Shown in pieces: positions 24,589 through 34,056 of a DNA stretch of 64,000 nt; the stretch's first letter is position 1, and the number at the start of each line of letters is the position of its first letter. The position numbers and the translations under genes were made by a program. The notes under the pieces are model-generated. The model was not told the DNA's origin. It ran no database searches and worked only from the letters and a program-made list of their open reading frames with translations. The stretch comes from Janthinobacterium sp. 344 (GTDB taxonomy: Bacteria; Pseudomonadota; Gammaproteobacteria; Burkholderiales; Burkholderiaceae_D): contig NZ_FOKL01000001.1 of the NCBI RefSeq assembly GCF_900112025.1, positions 797,084 to 861,083 of the forward strand, read 5' to 3'.

Positions 24589-27500
24589 ATGGTGGGCAGA
24601 ATCTCGCGCATGATCGGGAAATTGACGGTGGGGCGCAAACTGGCGCTGATCTATTTGCTCGACCTGTCCGCCGTGATCTTCATTTCCGGCATCCTCATCA
24701 ACGAAAAATACATCGCCATCGATTTCTCGCGCAAGGAAATGGCCGGCAACGACTACATCGCCGTGATCCGCGACGCGCTGCTGCCCCTGACGCGCGCGCC
24801 CGCCGATGCGGGCGAGTCAACGGCCGCCATCGAAGGGGCCGAACGCCGGTTCGGCAGCGGCATGCGCAGCGCGCAATTGAGCGAGGAATTTTCCGCCCTG
24901 CTGCGCCAGGCCGGCGCCCCGCCCGCGACAGAGGACGGCATCGCGCCCTCGCCCGCCTTTGCCGCCGGACGCGAGCTGCTCACGCGCGTGGGCAACCAGT
25001 CGAACCTGATCCTCGACCCTGACCTGGACAGCTACTACACCATGTCGCTGGTGATCCTGCGCTTTCCGGAACTGCTGGAAGTAATCAACAGCACGCGCGG
25101 CCTGGCGCTGCAGCTGGCGACAAGCGAAGGCGCGCAGCGCCAGCGCATGCAGACGCAGTTCCTCATCCTCGAAGGGCGCATGGACGCCACCATGGGCGGC
25201 ATCCGCAGCGACTACACGGAGGCGTTCGAGGCCAGCACGCCGCTGCTGCGCCAGCACCTCGACGTTTCACGCGCGGCCCTGCAGCAGGCCGTGGCGCAGT
25301 TCCGCGCCAGCACCCAGGCGCTGGCCGGCGCGCAAGCCAACCCGGCCGGCATGCAGGAACTGCTGCGCCGCGATGCCGTGGCGCTCGCCGCGCTGCGCCT
25401 GGCATGGCACGATGCGGCGAACGAATTGCAGCGCCTGATCCAGCTGCGCGTGGATGGCTTTTTCACGCGCATGTGGCTGCACCTGGGCACGGCGGTGCTG
25501 CTGCTGGCGATGATACTGGGGCTGGTGTTTTTCGTCGCGCGCCAGATCGCCCTGCCCATCCGGCGCCTGGCGCGCGTGGCGCAGGAGGTGCGCGAAACGG
25601 GCGACCATAGCCTGCGCGCCATCTGGGACAGCGAGGACGAAACGGGGCGCCTCGTCAGCGCCTTCAACACCATGCTGCAGCAGCTCGATTTCCAGCGCGT
25701 GGAGCAGCAGGACCTGGTGGCCCGCGCCAGCGCGGCCGATGCGCAGCGCCAGCTGGTGGACGCCATTCCCATCCCGCTGATGGTGACCTCGATCCCGCAC
25801 CACCGCGTGCTGCACGCGAATCAGGCCGCGCATGCGTGGCAAGGTGGACTGGAACTGGACCCGTGGGTCAGCGGCATGAGCGCGCACGCCCGTTCGCGCT
25901 TCTTCCAGCGCTTGAGCGACCTGGGCGCCGTCGATGAATTCGAAGTCTGCTGGAGCGGCGGCGGCACGCCCACCTGGGCCCTGATTTCGGCACGCCTGAT
26001 CGACTACCAGGGCCAGCGCGCCGTGCTGTCGACCTTCACGCCGATCAACAAGATGAAGCTGATGGAATCGCGCCTGGAACTGTGGGCCAAGGTCTTCGAG
26101 GCCTCGGCCGAGAGCCTGATCGTGATGGATGCCGACATGCGCATCATCACGGTCAACCAGGCCTTCCGCCGCCATTCGCTGTACGACATGGTTGAATTGA
26201 TCGGCAAGCGCCCGGCCTTTCTGCTGTCGCCGCAAAACAGCCACGAACAGCTCGACAGCCTGCGCCAGACGCTGGCGCGGCGCGGCTACTGGCAGGGCGA
26301 GATCTGGATCCAGCGCAAGTCGCTCGAAGCGTATCCCGCATGGCTGGTGATGAACGCCGTGCGCGACCTCGATGGCGTCACCACGCACTTCATCGCCAGC
26401 TCGCTCGACATCAGCGAGCGCAAGGCCAGCGAGCGGCAGATCGAGCACATGGCGCACCACGATGCGCTGACGGGACTGGCCAACCGCCACGTGTCGAAGC
26501 TGCGCCTGGCGGCCGCCATCGCGCAGGCGCGCCGCAGCGGCGAAAAGGTGGGCGTGCTGTTCGTCGACCTGGACCGCTTCAAGCATGTCAACGACGCGCT
26601 GGGACACCACGTGGGCGACGCGCTGCTGCAATCGGTCTCACAGCGCCTGCTGCAGCTGGTGCGCGAGGGCGACACCGTCAGCCGCCTGGGAGGCGATGAA
26701 TTCGTCATCATCCTGAACGGCATCGGCGATGCGGCCGCCATCGGCGACCTGCTCGATGCGCGCCTAATCCCCGCCATGCGCCAGCCGCACCAGGTCGAGG
26801 GCAGCGAACTGTATGTCTCGTGCAGCGTGGGCGTGGCCATCTATCCTGACCACGGCGCCGACATGGATACCCTGATGCGCCACGCCGATGCGGCCATGTA
26901 CCAGGCCAAGAGCGGGGGCCGCGACCATGCGCGCCTGTTCACGCCGCAGATGGAGGAACAGCAGCTGCAGCAGCTGCACCTGGAAACCGATCTGCGCCAC
27001 GCCATCGAGCGCCACGAACTGGTGCTGTACTACCAGCCGCGCATCGATGCGCGCACAGGCCGGCTGAACGGCGTGGAAAGCCTGATCCGCTGGCAGCATC
27101 CGCAGCGGGGCCTGATCGCGCCGGACAGTTTCATCCCCGCCGCCGAGGAATCGGGCCTGATCGTGCCCATCGGCGCCTGGGTCATCCGCGAGGCGTGCCG
27201 CCAGCACGTGGCCTGGCGCGCGGCTGGCGCGGGGGACATCGGCGTGTCGATCAACCTGTCGGCCATCCAGCTGAAACACGGCGGGCTGGTGGCCACCTTG
27301 CGCGAGGTGCTGCGCGACTTTTCCATCGCCCCGGGCCTGATCGAATTCGAGCTGACGGAATCGATCCTGATGGAGAACGTGGACGACACCATCGCCACCC
27401 TGCAGGCGGTCAAGGCGCTGGGCTTTGCCCTGTCGATCGACGATTTCGGCACCGGCTATTCGAGCCTCAACTACCTGTGCCGCTTCCCGCTCGACAAGCT

Positions 27501-27744
27501 GAAGATCGACATGAGCTTCGTGCAGAACATCCACAGTTCGCCACAGAACCTGGCGGTAACGAAAGCCATCATCGGCCTCGGTCACACGCTGGGCCTGACG
27601 GTGACGGCCGAAGGCGTGGAAAGCGCCGCCGATGCCGAGGTGCTGCGCCACGCCGGCTGCGATGAGCTGCAGGGCTATTACTTTGCCCGGCCCATGCCGC
27701 AGGCGCAACTGGTGGCATGGCTGGCGCAAGAGTGCATGGCCTGA
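24589..27744 (+). CDS. Membrane-bound GGDEF-EAL cyclic-di-GMP signalling protein with HAMP and PAS
   Basis: 1051 residues. TM1 lies at about 14-34 and TM2 at about 294-317, flanking a large periplasmic domain. A HAMP region follows (IRRLARVAQEVRETGDHSLR), then two PAS-like domains (about 390-610). The GGDEF domain has its active site SRLGGDEF near residue 700. The EAL domain reads ESL in the signature (GVESLIRW) but retains the later motifs FELTESIL, IDDFGTGYSSL and KIDMSFV. Both cyclase and phosphodiesterase activities are possible. The ATG at 24589 has GAAGGTGG upstream. It is convergent with the YbjN-like gene (stops 3 bp apart). Confidence 0.93.
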   Translation: MVGRISRMIGKLTVGRKLALIYLLDLSAVIFISGILINEKYIAIDFSRKEMAGNDYIAVIRDALLPLTRAPADAGESTAAIEGAERRFGSGMRSAQLSEEFSALLRQAGAPPATEDGIAPSPAFAAGRELLTRVGNQSNLILDPDLDSYYTMSLVILRFPELLEVINSTRGLALQLATSEGAQRQRMQTQFLILEGRMDATMGGIRSDYTEAFEASTPLLRQHLDVSRAALQQAVAQFRASTQALAGAQANPAGMQELLRRDAVALAALRLAWHDAANELQRLIQLRVDGFFTRMWLHLGTAVLLLAMILGLVFFVARQIALPIRRLARVAQEVRETGDHSLRAIWDSEDETGRLVSAFNTMLQQLDFQRVEQQDLVARASAADAQRQLVDAIPIPLMVTSIPHHRVLHANQAAHAWQGGLELDPWVSGMSAHARSRFFQRLSDLGAVDEFEVCWSGGGTPTWALISARLIDYQGQRAVLSTFTPINKMKLMESRLELWAKVFEASAESLIVMDADMRIITVNQAFRRHSLYDMVELIGKRPAFLLSPQNSHEQLDSLRQTLARRGYWQGEIWIQRKSLEAYPAWLVMNAVRDLDGVTTHFIASSLDISERKASERQIEHMAHHDALTGLANRHVSKLRLAAAIAQARRSGEKVGVLFVDLDRFKHVNDALGHHVGDALLQSVSQRLLQLVREGDTVSRLGGDEFVIILNGIGDAAAIGDLLDARLIPAMRQPHQVEGSELYVSCSVGVAIYPDHGADMDTLMRHADAAMYQAKSGGRDHARLFTPQMEEQQLQQLHLETDLRHAIERHELVLYYQPRIDARTGRLNGVESLIRWQHPQRGLIAPDSFIPAAEESGLIVPIGAWVIREACRQHVAWRAAGAGDIGVSINLSAIQLKHGGLVATLREVLRDFSIAPGLIEFELTESILMENVDDTIATLQAVKALGFALSIDDFGTGYSSLNYLCRFPLDKLKIDMSFVQNIHSSPQNLAVTKAIIGLGHTLGLTVTAEGVESAADAEVLRHAGCDELQGYYFARPMPQAQLVAWLAQECMA

Positions 27745-27747
27745 AAC

Positions 27748-28158
27748 CTAGTGGGCGCTGGCGCGCATTTCGTTGGCGAACAGCGATGCCGCATGCGCCA
27801 TCGAGCGCGTGGCGCGCGCCAGGAAATGCGTCCAGTGCTGCGGCTCCAGCAGCAGCATCTCGATGCAGAACCACACCTGGCCGCGCACCGCATGGCCCTT
27901 CACCAGCTTGATGCGGCGGTTGACTTCATCGAGCGCCACCAGCACCCGCTGCTGCTCCTCGGGCGACTCGATGGGCCAGACATTCGGCAGCAGCAATTTG
28001 CCAAACTGGACATCGTCGGCGTCCAGGCACAGCACATAAGCCATGCCTTCGAAACGGAAGACGATGTCGCCATCGCTGTCGGTCTGCGCCTGGTAGCCCT
28101 GCGCGCGCAGGTGCTGCAGCAGAAATTCGGTGGCGGTGGCGGTGATAAGCGTGGACAT
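27748..28158 (-). CDS. YbjN-like small cytosolic protein
   Basis: 136 residues. The ATG at 28158 follows AAAGGAAAACACC. The fold pattern (FLLQHLRAQGYQAQTDSDGD, VFRFEGMAYVLCLD, VLVALDEVNRRIKLVKGHA) fits the YbjN / type III secretion chaperone-like superfamily, where small alpha-beta proteins act in regulation or as chaperones. There is no signal peptide. It stands alone, convergent with the GGDEF-EAL gene and divergent from the TonB receptor. The assignment is tentative. Confidence 0.75.
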   Translation of the reverse strand: MSTLITATATEFLLQHLRAQGYQAQTDSDGDIVFRFEGMAYVLCLDADDVQFGKLLLPNVWPIESPEEQQRVLVALDEVNRRIKLVKGHAVRGQVWFCIEMLLLEPQHWTHFLARATRSMAHAASLFANEMRASAH

Positions 28159-28483
28159 GGTGTTTTCCTTTACGTGAGTGAGATGACGGCGTCCGGCATT
28201 GGCGCCGCGGCATCCCCACCTCAACGCGGCGCGCCACAAAAAATACAAAACTTTTTTCCGCCCGTGTGGAGCGCCTGCAACGGGCGTGCGCCGGCACGGC
28301 GGATACGCCCGCGCCGCCAGGGCGCATGAATGCAGCAGGGATACCGGAATTGATATTGACATCGCAAAAGAAGTGATTTGTGGGGCAAAGTCATTCCCCA
28401 TACCATGATTCTTGAGCAAGTTTCAGCTCTGGCGGCGGCTGCCGCGGCGATCTCAACATAACTAAAATACAGGTGGAGACAAG
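28159..28483. other. 325-bp intergenic region upstream of the TonB receptor
   Basis: No gene is seen. The left part contains a GC-rich inverted repeat (GCGCCGCG at 28202-28209 with CGCGGCGC at 28225-28232). The right half is AT-richer, with a possible -35 TTGACA near 28357 but no good -10. A ribosome site GGTGGAG precedes the receptor ATG. Confidence 0.4.
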
Positions 28484-31177
28484 ATGAACCAATCGATAGC
28501 AACGGGCACCCCCACGTCCCGGCACAACACACGCTTGACCTTGAAGGCCACGGTGGCCGCGCTGGCCGGCGCCGGCCTGCTGAGCAGCGCCTCCGTGTGG
28601 GCGCAGCAGGCGCCCGCCGCGGAGCCGGCGACGCTGGAAAGCACGCAGCCGGCGGCAGCGGAAGTGGCGGCGCAAGCGCCGGCCGAAGCGCAGGCTGACA
28701 CCACGAGCATGAACGTGGTGGCCGTCACGGGCGTGCGCCGCGCGGCGCAAAGCGCGCAGACAATCAAGAAGAACAACGACCAGGTGGTCGACTCCATCGT
28801 CGCCGATGAAATCGGCAAATTCCCCGACAAGAACGTCGCGGAAATCCTCGGCCGCGTGACGGGCGTGCAGGTGCGCCGCGAAGGCGGCGAGGCGGGCGGC
28901 GTCATCATCCGCGGCTTGCCCGGTGTCGTGACCTTGCTCAACGGCCGAGAAATGTTCACATCCGTGGGCCGCAGCCTGTACCTGGCCGACATCCCGACGG
29001 CCATGCTGCAGCGCGTGGACGTGTATAAATCGCAGGGCGCCGACATGGTCGAAGGCGGCACGGCCGGCGTGATCGACGTGCGCACCAACCGCCCCTTCGA
29101 CTTCAAGGGTTTCACCTCGTCGGTGAACACGCGCATCGAACACCGCGACAAATCCGGCTCGACCGATCCGAACGTCAGCGGCATGGTCTCGAACCGCTGG
29201 AAGACGCAGTACGGCGAAATCGGCGCCCTGGTCGGCCTGTCCTACCAGCGCAGCAAATACTATGACGAGACGATCTGGAACGCCGAACCGGTGGCGCGTC
29301 CGGAAGCGGGCAACATCACGGGTCCCGATTCCGTCGGCATGATCCCCACCGTGGGCGACCGCAAGCGCTATGCGGCCAACGCCGCCTTCCAGTGGCGCCC
29401 GAACTCGCAGGTGGAAATCTACGCCGAAGGCATGTCGACCCTGATCAAGCATGCGTTCGACAGCCAGTTCTTCGTCGGCTCGCTGCCTTGGGGCCAGGAC
29501 CCGGACATCACCCTGATCCCGGGCACCAACCAGGCTGGCACGGTGGGCAAGATCGACGGCCCATGGTCGCCATTCACGCTGGGCTCGACCCAGGCGCGCC
29601 GCGACCGCTCGATCGGTTCGCAAGGCGCCATCGGCGCGCGCTGGGACGTGACGCCGCAATTGCGCGTGACGACGGAACTGGCGCGCACGGTCAGCAACTT
29701 CGAGCGCGAATTCCCCATCCTCGACTTCCTCGCCCATCCGACCAGCGTGATCGGCAGCACGAATGTGAACGGCGGCGCGCAGATCAGCTACCCCGGCTAC
29801 AACATGGCCGATCCGAAGAACTACACCCTGCTCGGCTTCTACGATAACCACAGCCACGACGAAGGCAGCTCCACCGACTGGCGCGCCGATGCGACGTACG
29901 ACATGGACAGCACGGGCTTCTTCCGCGAGTTTTCCACCGGTATCCGCATGGCCAAGCGCAAGGCCGAATCGATCCGCGAAAAGAACGTGCAAGGCGGCCT
30001 GGCCTCGCCCATCACGGCCGACAGCATTCCCGGCCTGGCCTGCACATCGCACCAGAACACGGGCAACTTCGGCCTGCAAAGCTGGATCACGCCCTGCCGC
30101 GATTTCATGCTCAACAACACAGCCGCGCTGCGCCAGCTGTTTACGGGTAGCAGCGAACGCAGTCCGGAAGATCCGCTGACGCACTTCCAGGACGTGGAAA
30201 AAACCAATGCGATCTACGGCAAGGCGCGCATCGGCTTTGATCTGGGCGCGGTGCCCTTCGATGGCACGCTGGGCGTGCGCGTGGTGCAGACCAAGCAGGA
30301 CTTGCAGGGCAATTCCTCGCAAAACGGCGTGATCTCGCCCGTGCGCGTGAACACCTCCGACACGGATGTCCTGCCCAGCATGACCTTGAAAGCCATGCTG
30401 CGCCAGGACCTGATCGGCCGCATGACGGCTGGCAAGGCCATCCAGCGCGCCAACTTCGCCGACTTCAACCCGGGCGTGACCCTGAGCCAGAGCCTGGACA
30501 TGGTGCGCCCGACGGGCGGCGGCGGCAATCCCGACCTGAAACCGGTGGAAGGCAAGAACGTTGACCTGGCGCTGGAATGGTATTTCGCGCCGACGGGCTC
30601 CGTCACGGCCACCGTATTCCGCCACAACTTCAAGAACTACATCCTGTCCGGCTCGGCCAAGGAAACGTATAACGGCATCGAGTACGACATCACGCGTCCG
30701 CGCAATACCTCGAAAGGGCATTTGCAGGGCATGGAAATGGCCTACCAGCAGTTCTACGACAAGCTGCCAGGCTGGATGAAAGGCTTGGGCCTGCAGGCCA
30801 ACGCCACTTACATGACGGGCGAGCTGGAAGAGATGGATGGCAATGCGCATCCGTTCACGGGCATGTCGAAATGGTCGGCCAACGTCGTCGGCCTGTACGA
30901 GCAGGGTCCCTGGTCGGCGCGCCTGGCTTACAGCTGGCGCGACAAGTTCGTCGATGACTACAACTACCGCGGCAAAGGCATCCACCTGACCGTGGCGCCG
31001 ACGAAAACCCTGGACGCGTCGATCTCGTACAAGATCAACCCGACCATGACGGTGACGCTGGACGCCAACAACCTGCTCGATTCGACCTACCACGACTATC
31101 ACGACACGCCGGAGTATGTGCGCGATGTGCGCCGCTACGACAAGGTCGTCGGTTTGTCATTGCGTTGGAGCTTGTGA
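28484..31177 (+). CDS. TonB-dependent outer-membrane receptor
   Basis: 897 residues. A signal peptide (hydrophobic ATVAALAGAGLLSSASVWA, cleavage before QQAP near residue 41) is followed by an Ala/Pro/Glu-rich linker. The plug domain (about 85-230) has DEIGKFPDKNVAEILGRVTG, VIIRGLPGVVTLLNGREMF and GGTAGVIDVRTNRPFDFKG. The C-terminal beta-barrel ends in aromatic VGLSLRWSL. The plug motifs are those of the large group of Caulobacter/Xanthomonas-type receptors for carbohydrates or other carbon sources rather than classical siderophore receptors. The substrate is unknown. The downstream aminotransferase/RpiR genes are separate units. Confidence 0.93.
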   Translation: MNQSIATGTPTSRHNTRLTLKATVAALAGAGLLSSASVWAQQAPAAEPATLESTQPAAAEVAAQAPAEAQADTTSMNVVAVTGVRRAAQSAQTIKKNNDQVVDSIVADEIGKFPDKNVAEILGRVTGVQVRREGGEAGGVIIRGLPGVVTLLNGREMFTSVGRSLYLADIPTAMLQRVDVYKSQGADMVEGGTAGVIDVRTNRPFDFKGFTSSVNTRIEHRDKSGSTDPNVSGMVSNRWKTQYGEIGALVGLSYQRSKYYDETIWNAEPVARPEAGNITGPDSVGMIPTVGDRKRYAANAAFQWRPNSQVEIYAEGMSTLIKHAFDSQFFVGSLPWGQDPDITLIPGTNQAGTVGKIDGPWSPFTLGSTQARRDRSIGSQGAIGARWDVTPQLRVTTELARTVSNFEREFPILDFLAHPTSVIGSTNVNGGAQISYPGYNMADPKNYTLLGFYDNHSHDEGSSTDWRADATYDMDSTGFFREFSTGIRMAKRKAESIREKNVQGGLASPITADSIPGLACTSHQNTGNFGLQSWITPCRDFMLNNTAALRQLFTGSSERSPEDPLTHFQDVEKTNAIYGKARIGFDLGAVPFDGTLGVRVVQTKQDLQGNSSQNGVISPVRVNTSDTDVLPSMTLKAMLRQDLIGRMTAGKAIQRANFADFNPGVTLSQSLDMVRPTGGGGNPDLKPVEGKNVDLALEWYFAPTGSVTATVFRHNFKNYILSGSAKETYNGIEYDITRPRNTSKGHLQGMEMAYQQFYDKLPGWMKGLGLQANATYMTGELEEMDGNAHPFTGMSKWSANVVGLYEQGPWSARLAYSWRDKFVDDYNYRGKGIHLTVAPTKTLDASISYKINPTMTVTLDANNLLDSTYHDYHDTPEYVRDVRRYDKVVGLSLRWSL

Positions 31178-31252
31178 CAGTGACCTGAGCAAACCGGCCG
31201 CGCGGCGCGCCGCGCGCCGGCGATGGTTTGCTCAGGCATCGCAACGTCACTG
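31178..31252. repeat. 75-bp inverted repeat downstream of the TonB receptor
   Basis: CCTGAGCAAACC (31184-31195) and GGTTTGCTCAGG (31225-31236) are perfect 12-bp arms, enclosing a very GC-rich core of alternating G and C (CGCGCGGCGCGCCGCGCG). An outer CAGTGA/TCACTG pair lies at 31178-31183 and 31247-31252. It starts immediately after the stop codon. It could be a mobile hairpin element or a message-end stabiliser. Confidence 0.7.
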
Positions 31253-31289
31253 CCATTCAGCATTTTTTCTTCCTTGCGAGGGTTTTCAG

Positions 31290-31319
31290 CGCCAGCCGGC
31301 AACGGTTGGCGTTTTTTTT
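31290..31319 (+). terminator. Rho-independent terminator for the TonB receptor gene
   Basis: CGCCAGCC (31290-31297) pairs with GGTTGGCG (31304-31311), including one G-U pair, followed by eight T. Confidence 0.85.
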
Positions 31320-31421
31320 GCCGTATGGAATCTATCCGACAGAGGAATTGATTTAGCGCAAGATGGAGAACCACGGGCCTTTTATGCTGTCAGCTCGACC
31401 ATCCAAACCGGCGGCAGCACC

Positions 31422-31706
31422 ATGCGCGATGCACGGCCCATCGATGCACAATTATTCCAGCCCGACATCCCCATGCGGCTCGACATGCGCACGGCGGCGC
31501 TGGTCGAGCATGCGCTGGCCTTGCAGGAAATGGCCGGCACGGGCGCCGCCGCGCTGTTCCTGCATTGCCACGACGTGCCGCTGGCCACGGCCTTGCGCGT
31601 ATTGACGACGGGGCCGCGCCGGCAAGCGGCCGGGCCGCACCTGTTCGCCCGCCTGCGCCCGCGCACGAGTGCCATGGCGCCCGGCTTGCCGCTACCGGTG
31701 CGCTGA
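31422..31706 (+). CDS. Small hypothetical protein
   Basis: 94 residues from an ATG at 31422 without a strong ribosome site. It is predicted soluble, with Ala/Leu/Arg-rich helices (ALVEHALALQEMAG, ALFLHCHDVPLATALRVL). It lies 44 bp upstream of the RpiR regulator on the same strand and after a terminator, so it could head that transcript. No family is recognised; it may be a spurious frame in GC-rich DNA. Confidence 0.5.
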   Translation: MRDARPIDAQLFQPDIPMRLDMRTAALVEHALALQEMAGTGAAALFLHCHDVPLATALRVLTTGPRRQAAGPHLFARLRPRTSAMAPGLPLPVR

Positions 31707-31750
31707 CGAATCCTGTACCATCGCCGCAACCCATTCAATGAGGCACGGCG

Positions 31751-32647
31751 ATGCAGGCAGCGACACCCCCCGATAACCATGCGGCACTGATGGCCCTGAT
31801 CAAGGCGCGCTTTGCCGAACTGAGTCCGCAATTCCAGGCCGGCGCGCGCTACCTGGCCGACCATCCGGACGACGTGGCCGTGTTGTCGATGCGCAGCATC
31901 GCCACGCGGGCCCAGGTGCAATCGGCCGCCCTCGTGCGCCTGGCGCAGCAGCTGGGCTTTGCCGGCTGGCCGGAACTGAAAAGCATCTTCGTCGAGCGCC
32001 TGCGCGCGGGGCCGGCCGGCTACGCGGAAAAGGCCGGCGCGCTGGCCGGCAAGGACGGGCAGGAGCGCGACCTGGTCACCGAGGTCTTCACGGTGCAGCA
32101 GCGCAACCTGGCGACGACGGAAAGCGCCAACCACGCCGCCCTGGACGCCGCCGCCAACCTGCTGCAGGCGGCGCCCCGCGTGCACGTGGCCGGTTTCCGC
32201 GCCGCCCACCCCATCGCCTATACCCTGCACTATCTGTACCGCCTGCTGCGCCCCAGCGTGCAGCTGCTGAGCGGCCAGGGCGGCACGCTGGAAATGGACT
32301 TGCGCGCCCTGCAGCACGGTGAAGCCGTCGTCGTCGTCAGCTTCGCGCCGTATTCCAGCGAAGCGCTGCTGGTGGCGCAGGCGGCGCGCCAGGCCGGCTG
32401 CCAACTCATCGCCATCAGCGACAGCGCCATCTCGCCGCTGGCACTGCAGGCAGACGCCAGCATCGTCATCGCCGTCGACAGTCCATCCTTTTTTCCCTCC
32501 ATCGTGGCCGGCATCGCCGCCGTGGAAAGCCTGGCGGAATTGCTGGTGGCGCGCGCGGGAGCCGATGCCGTGCAGGCGATCGGCGTGGCGGAAAAGCAGT
32601 TGCGGGCGCTGGGCGCCTACGCAGACACATCAAATGATGTAAATTAA
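31751..32647 (+). CDS. MurR/RpiR-family transcriptional regulator
   Basis: 298 residues. The N-terminal HTH_6 domain (about 15-90, with VLSMRSIATRAQVQSAALVR and LGFAGWPELK) is followed by a SIS sugar-isomerase-type domain (about 130-270, with VHVAGFRAAHPIAYTLHY, VVVVSFAPYSSEALLVAQ and LIAISDSAISPLA). Such regulators usually sense phosphorylated sugars or related metabolites. It lies 80 bp upstream of a class III aminotransferase gene, and that gap carries candidate operator sites. Control of the aminotransferase is the likely role. Confidence 0.92.
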   Translation: MQAATPPDNHAALMALIKARFAELSPQFQAGARYLADHPDDVAVLSMRSIATRAQVQSAALVRLAQQLGFAGWPELKSIFVERLRAGPAGYAEKAGALAGKDGQERDLVTEVFTVQQRNLATTESANHAALDAAANLLQAAPRVHVAGFRAAHPIAYTLHYLYRLLRPSVQLLSGQGGTLEMDLRALQHGEAVVVVSFAPYSSEALLVAQAARQAGCQLIAISDSAISPLALQADASIVIAVDSPSFFPSIVAGIAAVESLAELLVARAGADAVQAIGVAEKQLRALGAYADTSNDVN

Positions 32648-32666
32648 AAACAAATACATCAAACGT
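32627..32666 (+). promoter_or_regulatory. Candidate regulator-binding sites upstream of the aminotransferase
   Basis: ACATC-AAAT-GATGT (32627-32640) is a perfect 5-bp inverted repeat overlapping the end of the regulator gene. ACATCAAACG follows at 32656, repeating ACATCAAA. The spacing of 29 bp is close to three helical turns. The segment is AT-rich compared with its surroundings, and the sites may bind the adjacent RpiR-type protein. Confidence 0.5.
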
Positions 32667-32727
32667 TGCAATCCGGCGCGGCGCGTCCTATACTCGGCTT
32701 CCCTCTCGTTGATATGAAAGCGATGCC

Positions 32728-34050
32728 ATGAGCCATGTCTTCCACCGCAGCCTGACCGCCAGCTACCCTGTCGCCGCCGGTGGCGACGGCCCTTACCTGA
32801 TCGATGCCGAGGGCAAGCGCTACCTGGACGCCTGCGGCGGCGCCGCCGTGTCGTGCCTCGGCCATGCGGATGCGGCCGTCATCGCCGCCGTGCAGCGGCA
32901 GGTGGCCGGCATGGCGTATGCGCACAGCTCGTTCTTCACCAGCGCGCCCATGGAAGAACTGGCCGACTTTCTCGTCGCCCGCGCACCAGCCGGCATCGAC
33001 AGCGTGTATTTCGTCTCAGGCGGCTCGGAAGCGGTGGAAAGCGCCTTGAAGATGGCCCGGCAGTTCTTCGTCGAACGGGGCCAGCCGCAACGCCGCCACG
33101 TCATCGCGCGCCGCCAGAGCTATCACGGCAACACCCTGGGCGCGCTGGCCACGGGCGGCAACGCCTGGCGCCGCCAGCAATTCGAACCGCTGCTGATCGG
33201 CGTCACCCACGTGTCGCCCTGCTACGCCTGGCGCGACCAGGCGCCCCATGAAACGGATGGCGACTACGTGGCGCGCCTGGGCCAGGAACTGGAAGACAAC
33301 ATCGCCGCACTGGGCGCGGAAAACGTCATGGCCTTCATCGCCGAACCTGTTGTGGGCGCCACGGCCGGCGCCCTGCCCGCCGTCGCCGGCTATTTCGCGC
33401 GCATGCGCGCCATCTGCCAGCGCCACGGCATCCTGTTGATCCTCGACGAAGTCATGTGCGGCATGGGGCGCACGGGCAGCCTGTTCGCCTGCGAGCAGGA
33501 AGGCATCACGGCCGACCTCATCTGCATCGCCAAGGGCCTGGGCGCCGGCTACCAGCCCATCGGCGCCGTGATGGTGTCGCAGGCCATCCGCGACACCATC
33601 CGCGCCGGCACGGGCTTCTTCCAGCACGGCCACACGTATATCGGCCACGCCACCGCCTGCGCCGCCGCCCTGGCCGTGCAGCAACAGATCGAGGAGCGCG
33701 ATCTGCTGGCCAACGTGCGCGCCATGGGCAGCCTGCTGCAACAGCGGCTGCACCAGCGTTTCGACGTGCATCCGCACGTGGGCGACATCCGCGGCCGCGG
33801 CCTGTTCCTGGGCCTGGAACTGGTGCGGGACCGCGCCAGCAAGCAGCCGTTCGACCCGGCCGGCCGCCTGCACGCGCGCATCAAGACGCAAGCCATGCAA
33901 AACGGCCTGATGTGCTATCCCATGGGCGGTACCATCGATGGCCTGCACGGCGACCACGTGCTGCTGGCGCCGCCCTACATCATCGACGCCAGCCACGTCG
34001 AGGAAATCGTCGACAAGCTGGGCACGGCCATCGACGCCTGCGTGGGCTGA
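32728..34050 (+). CDS. Class III (aspartate/ornithine-type) aminotransferase
   Basis: 440 residues, full length. Visible are the glycine-rich phosphate-binding turn (VSGGSEAVESALKMAR), the Asp contacting pyridoxal N1 in LILDEVMCGMGRTG, and the Schiff-base Lys in CIAKGLGAGYQPIG. The family moves an amino group between an omega-amino acid or diamine and a keto acid. The substrate cannot be fixed from sequence. It lies downstream of an RpiR regulator, suggesting induced catabolism of an amino compound. It converges on the PAAR gene with only 6 bp between stop codons. Confidence 0.92.
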   Translation: MSHVFHRSLTASYPVAAGGDGPYLIDAEGKRYLDACGGAAVSCLGHADAAVIAAVQRQVAGMAYAHSSFFTSAPMEELADFLVARAPAGIDSVYFVSGGSEAVESALKMARQFFVERGQPQRRHVIARRQSYHGNTLGALATGGNAWRRQQFEPLLIGVTHVSPCYAWRDQAPHETDGDYVARLGQELEDNIAALGAENVMAFIAEPVVGATAGALPAVAGYFARMRAICQRHGILLILDEVMCGMGRTGSLFACEQEGITADLICIAKGLGAGYQPIGAVMVSQAIRDTIRAGTGFFQHGHTYIGHATACAAALAVQQQIEERDLLANVRAMGSLLQQRLHQRFDVHPHVGDIRGRGLFLGLELVRDRASKQPFDPAGRLHARIKTQAMQNGLMCYPMGGTIDGLHGDHVLLAPPYIIDASHVEEIVDKLGTAIDACVG

Positions 34051-34056
34051 CCGTCT

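Noticed and set aside
31135-31374. Minus-strand 79-residue frame after the TonB receptor
   Set aside because: It spans a hairpin repeat and a terminator and has no family resemblance.
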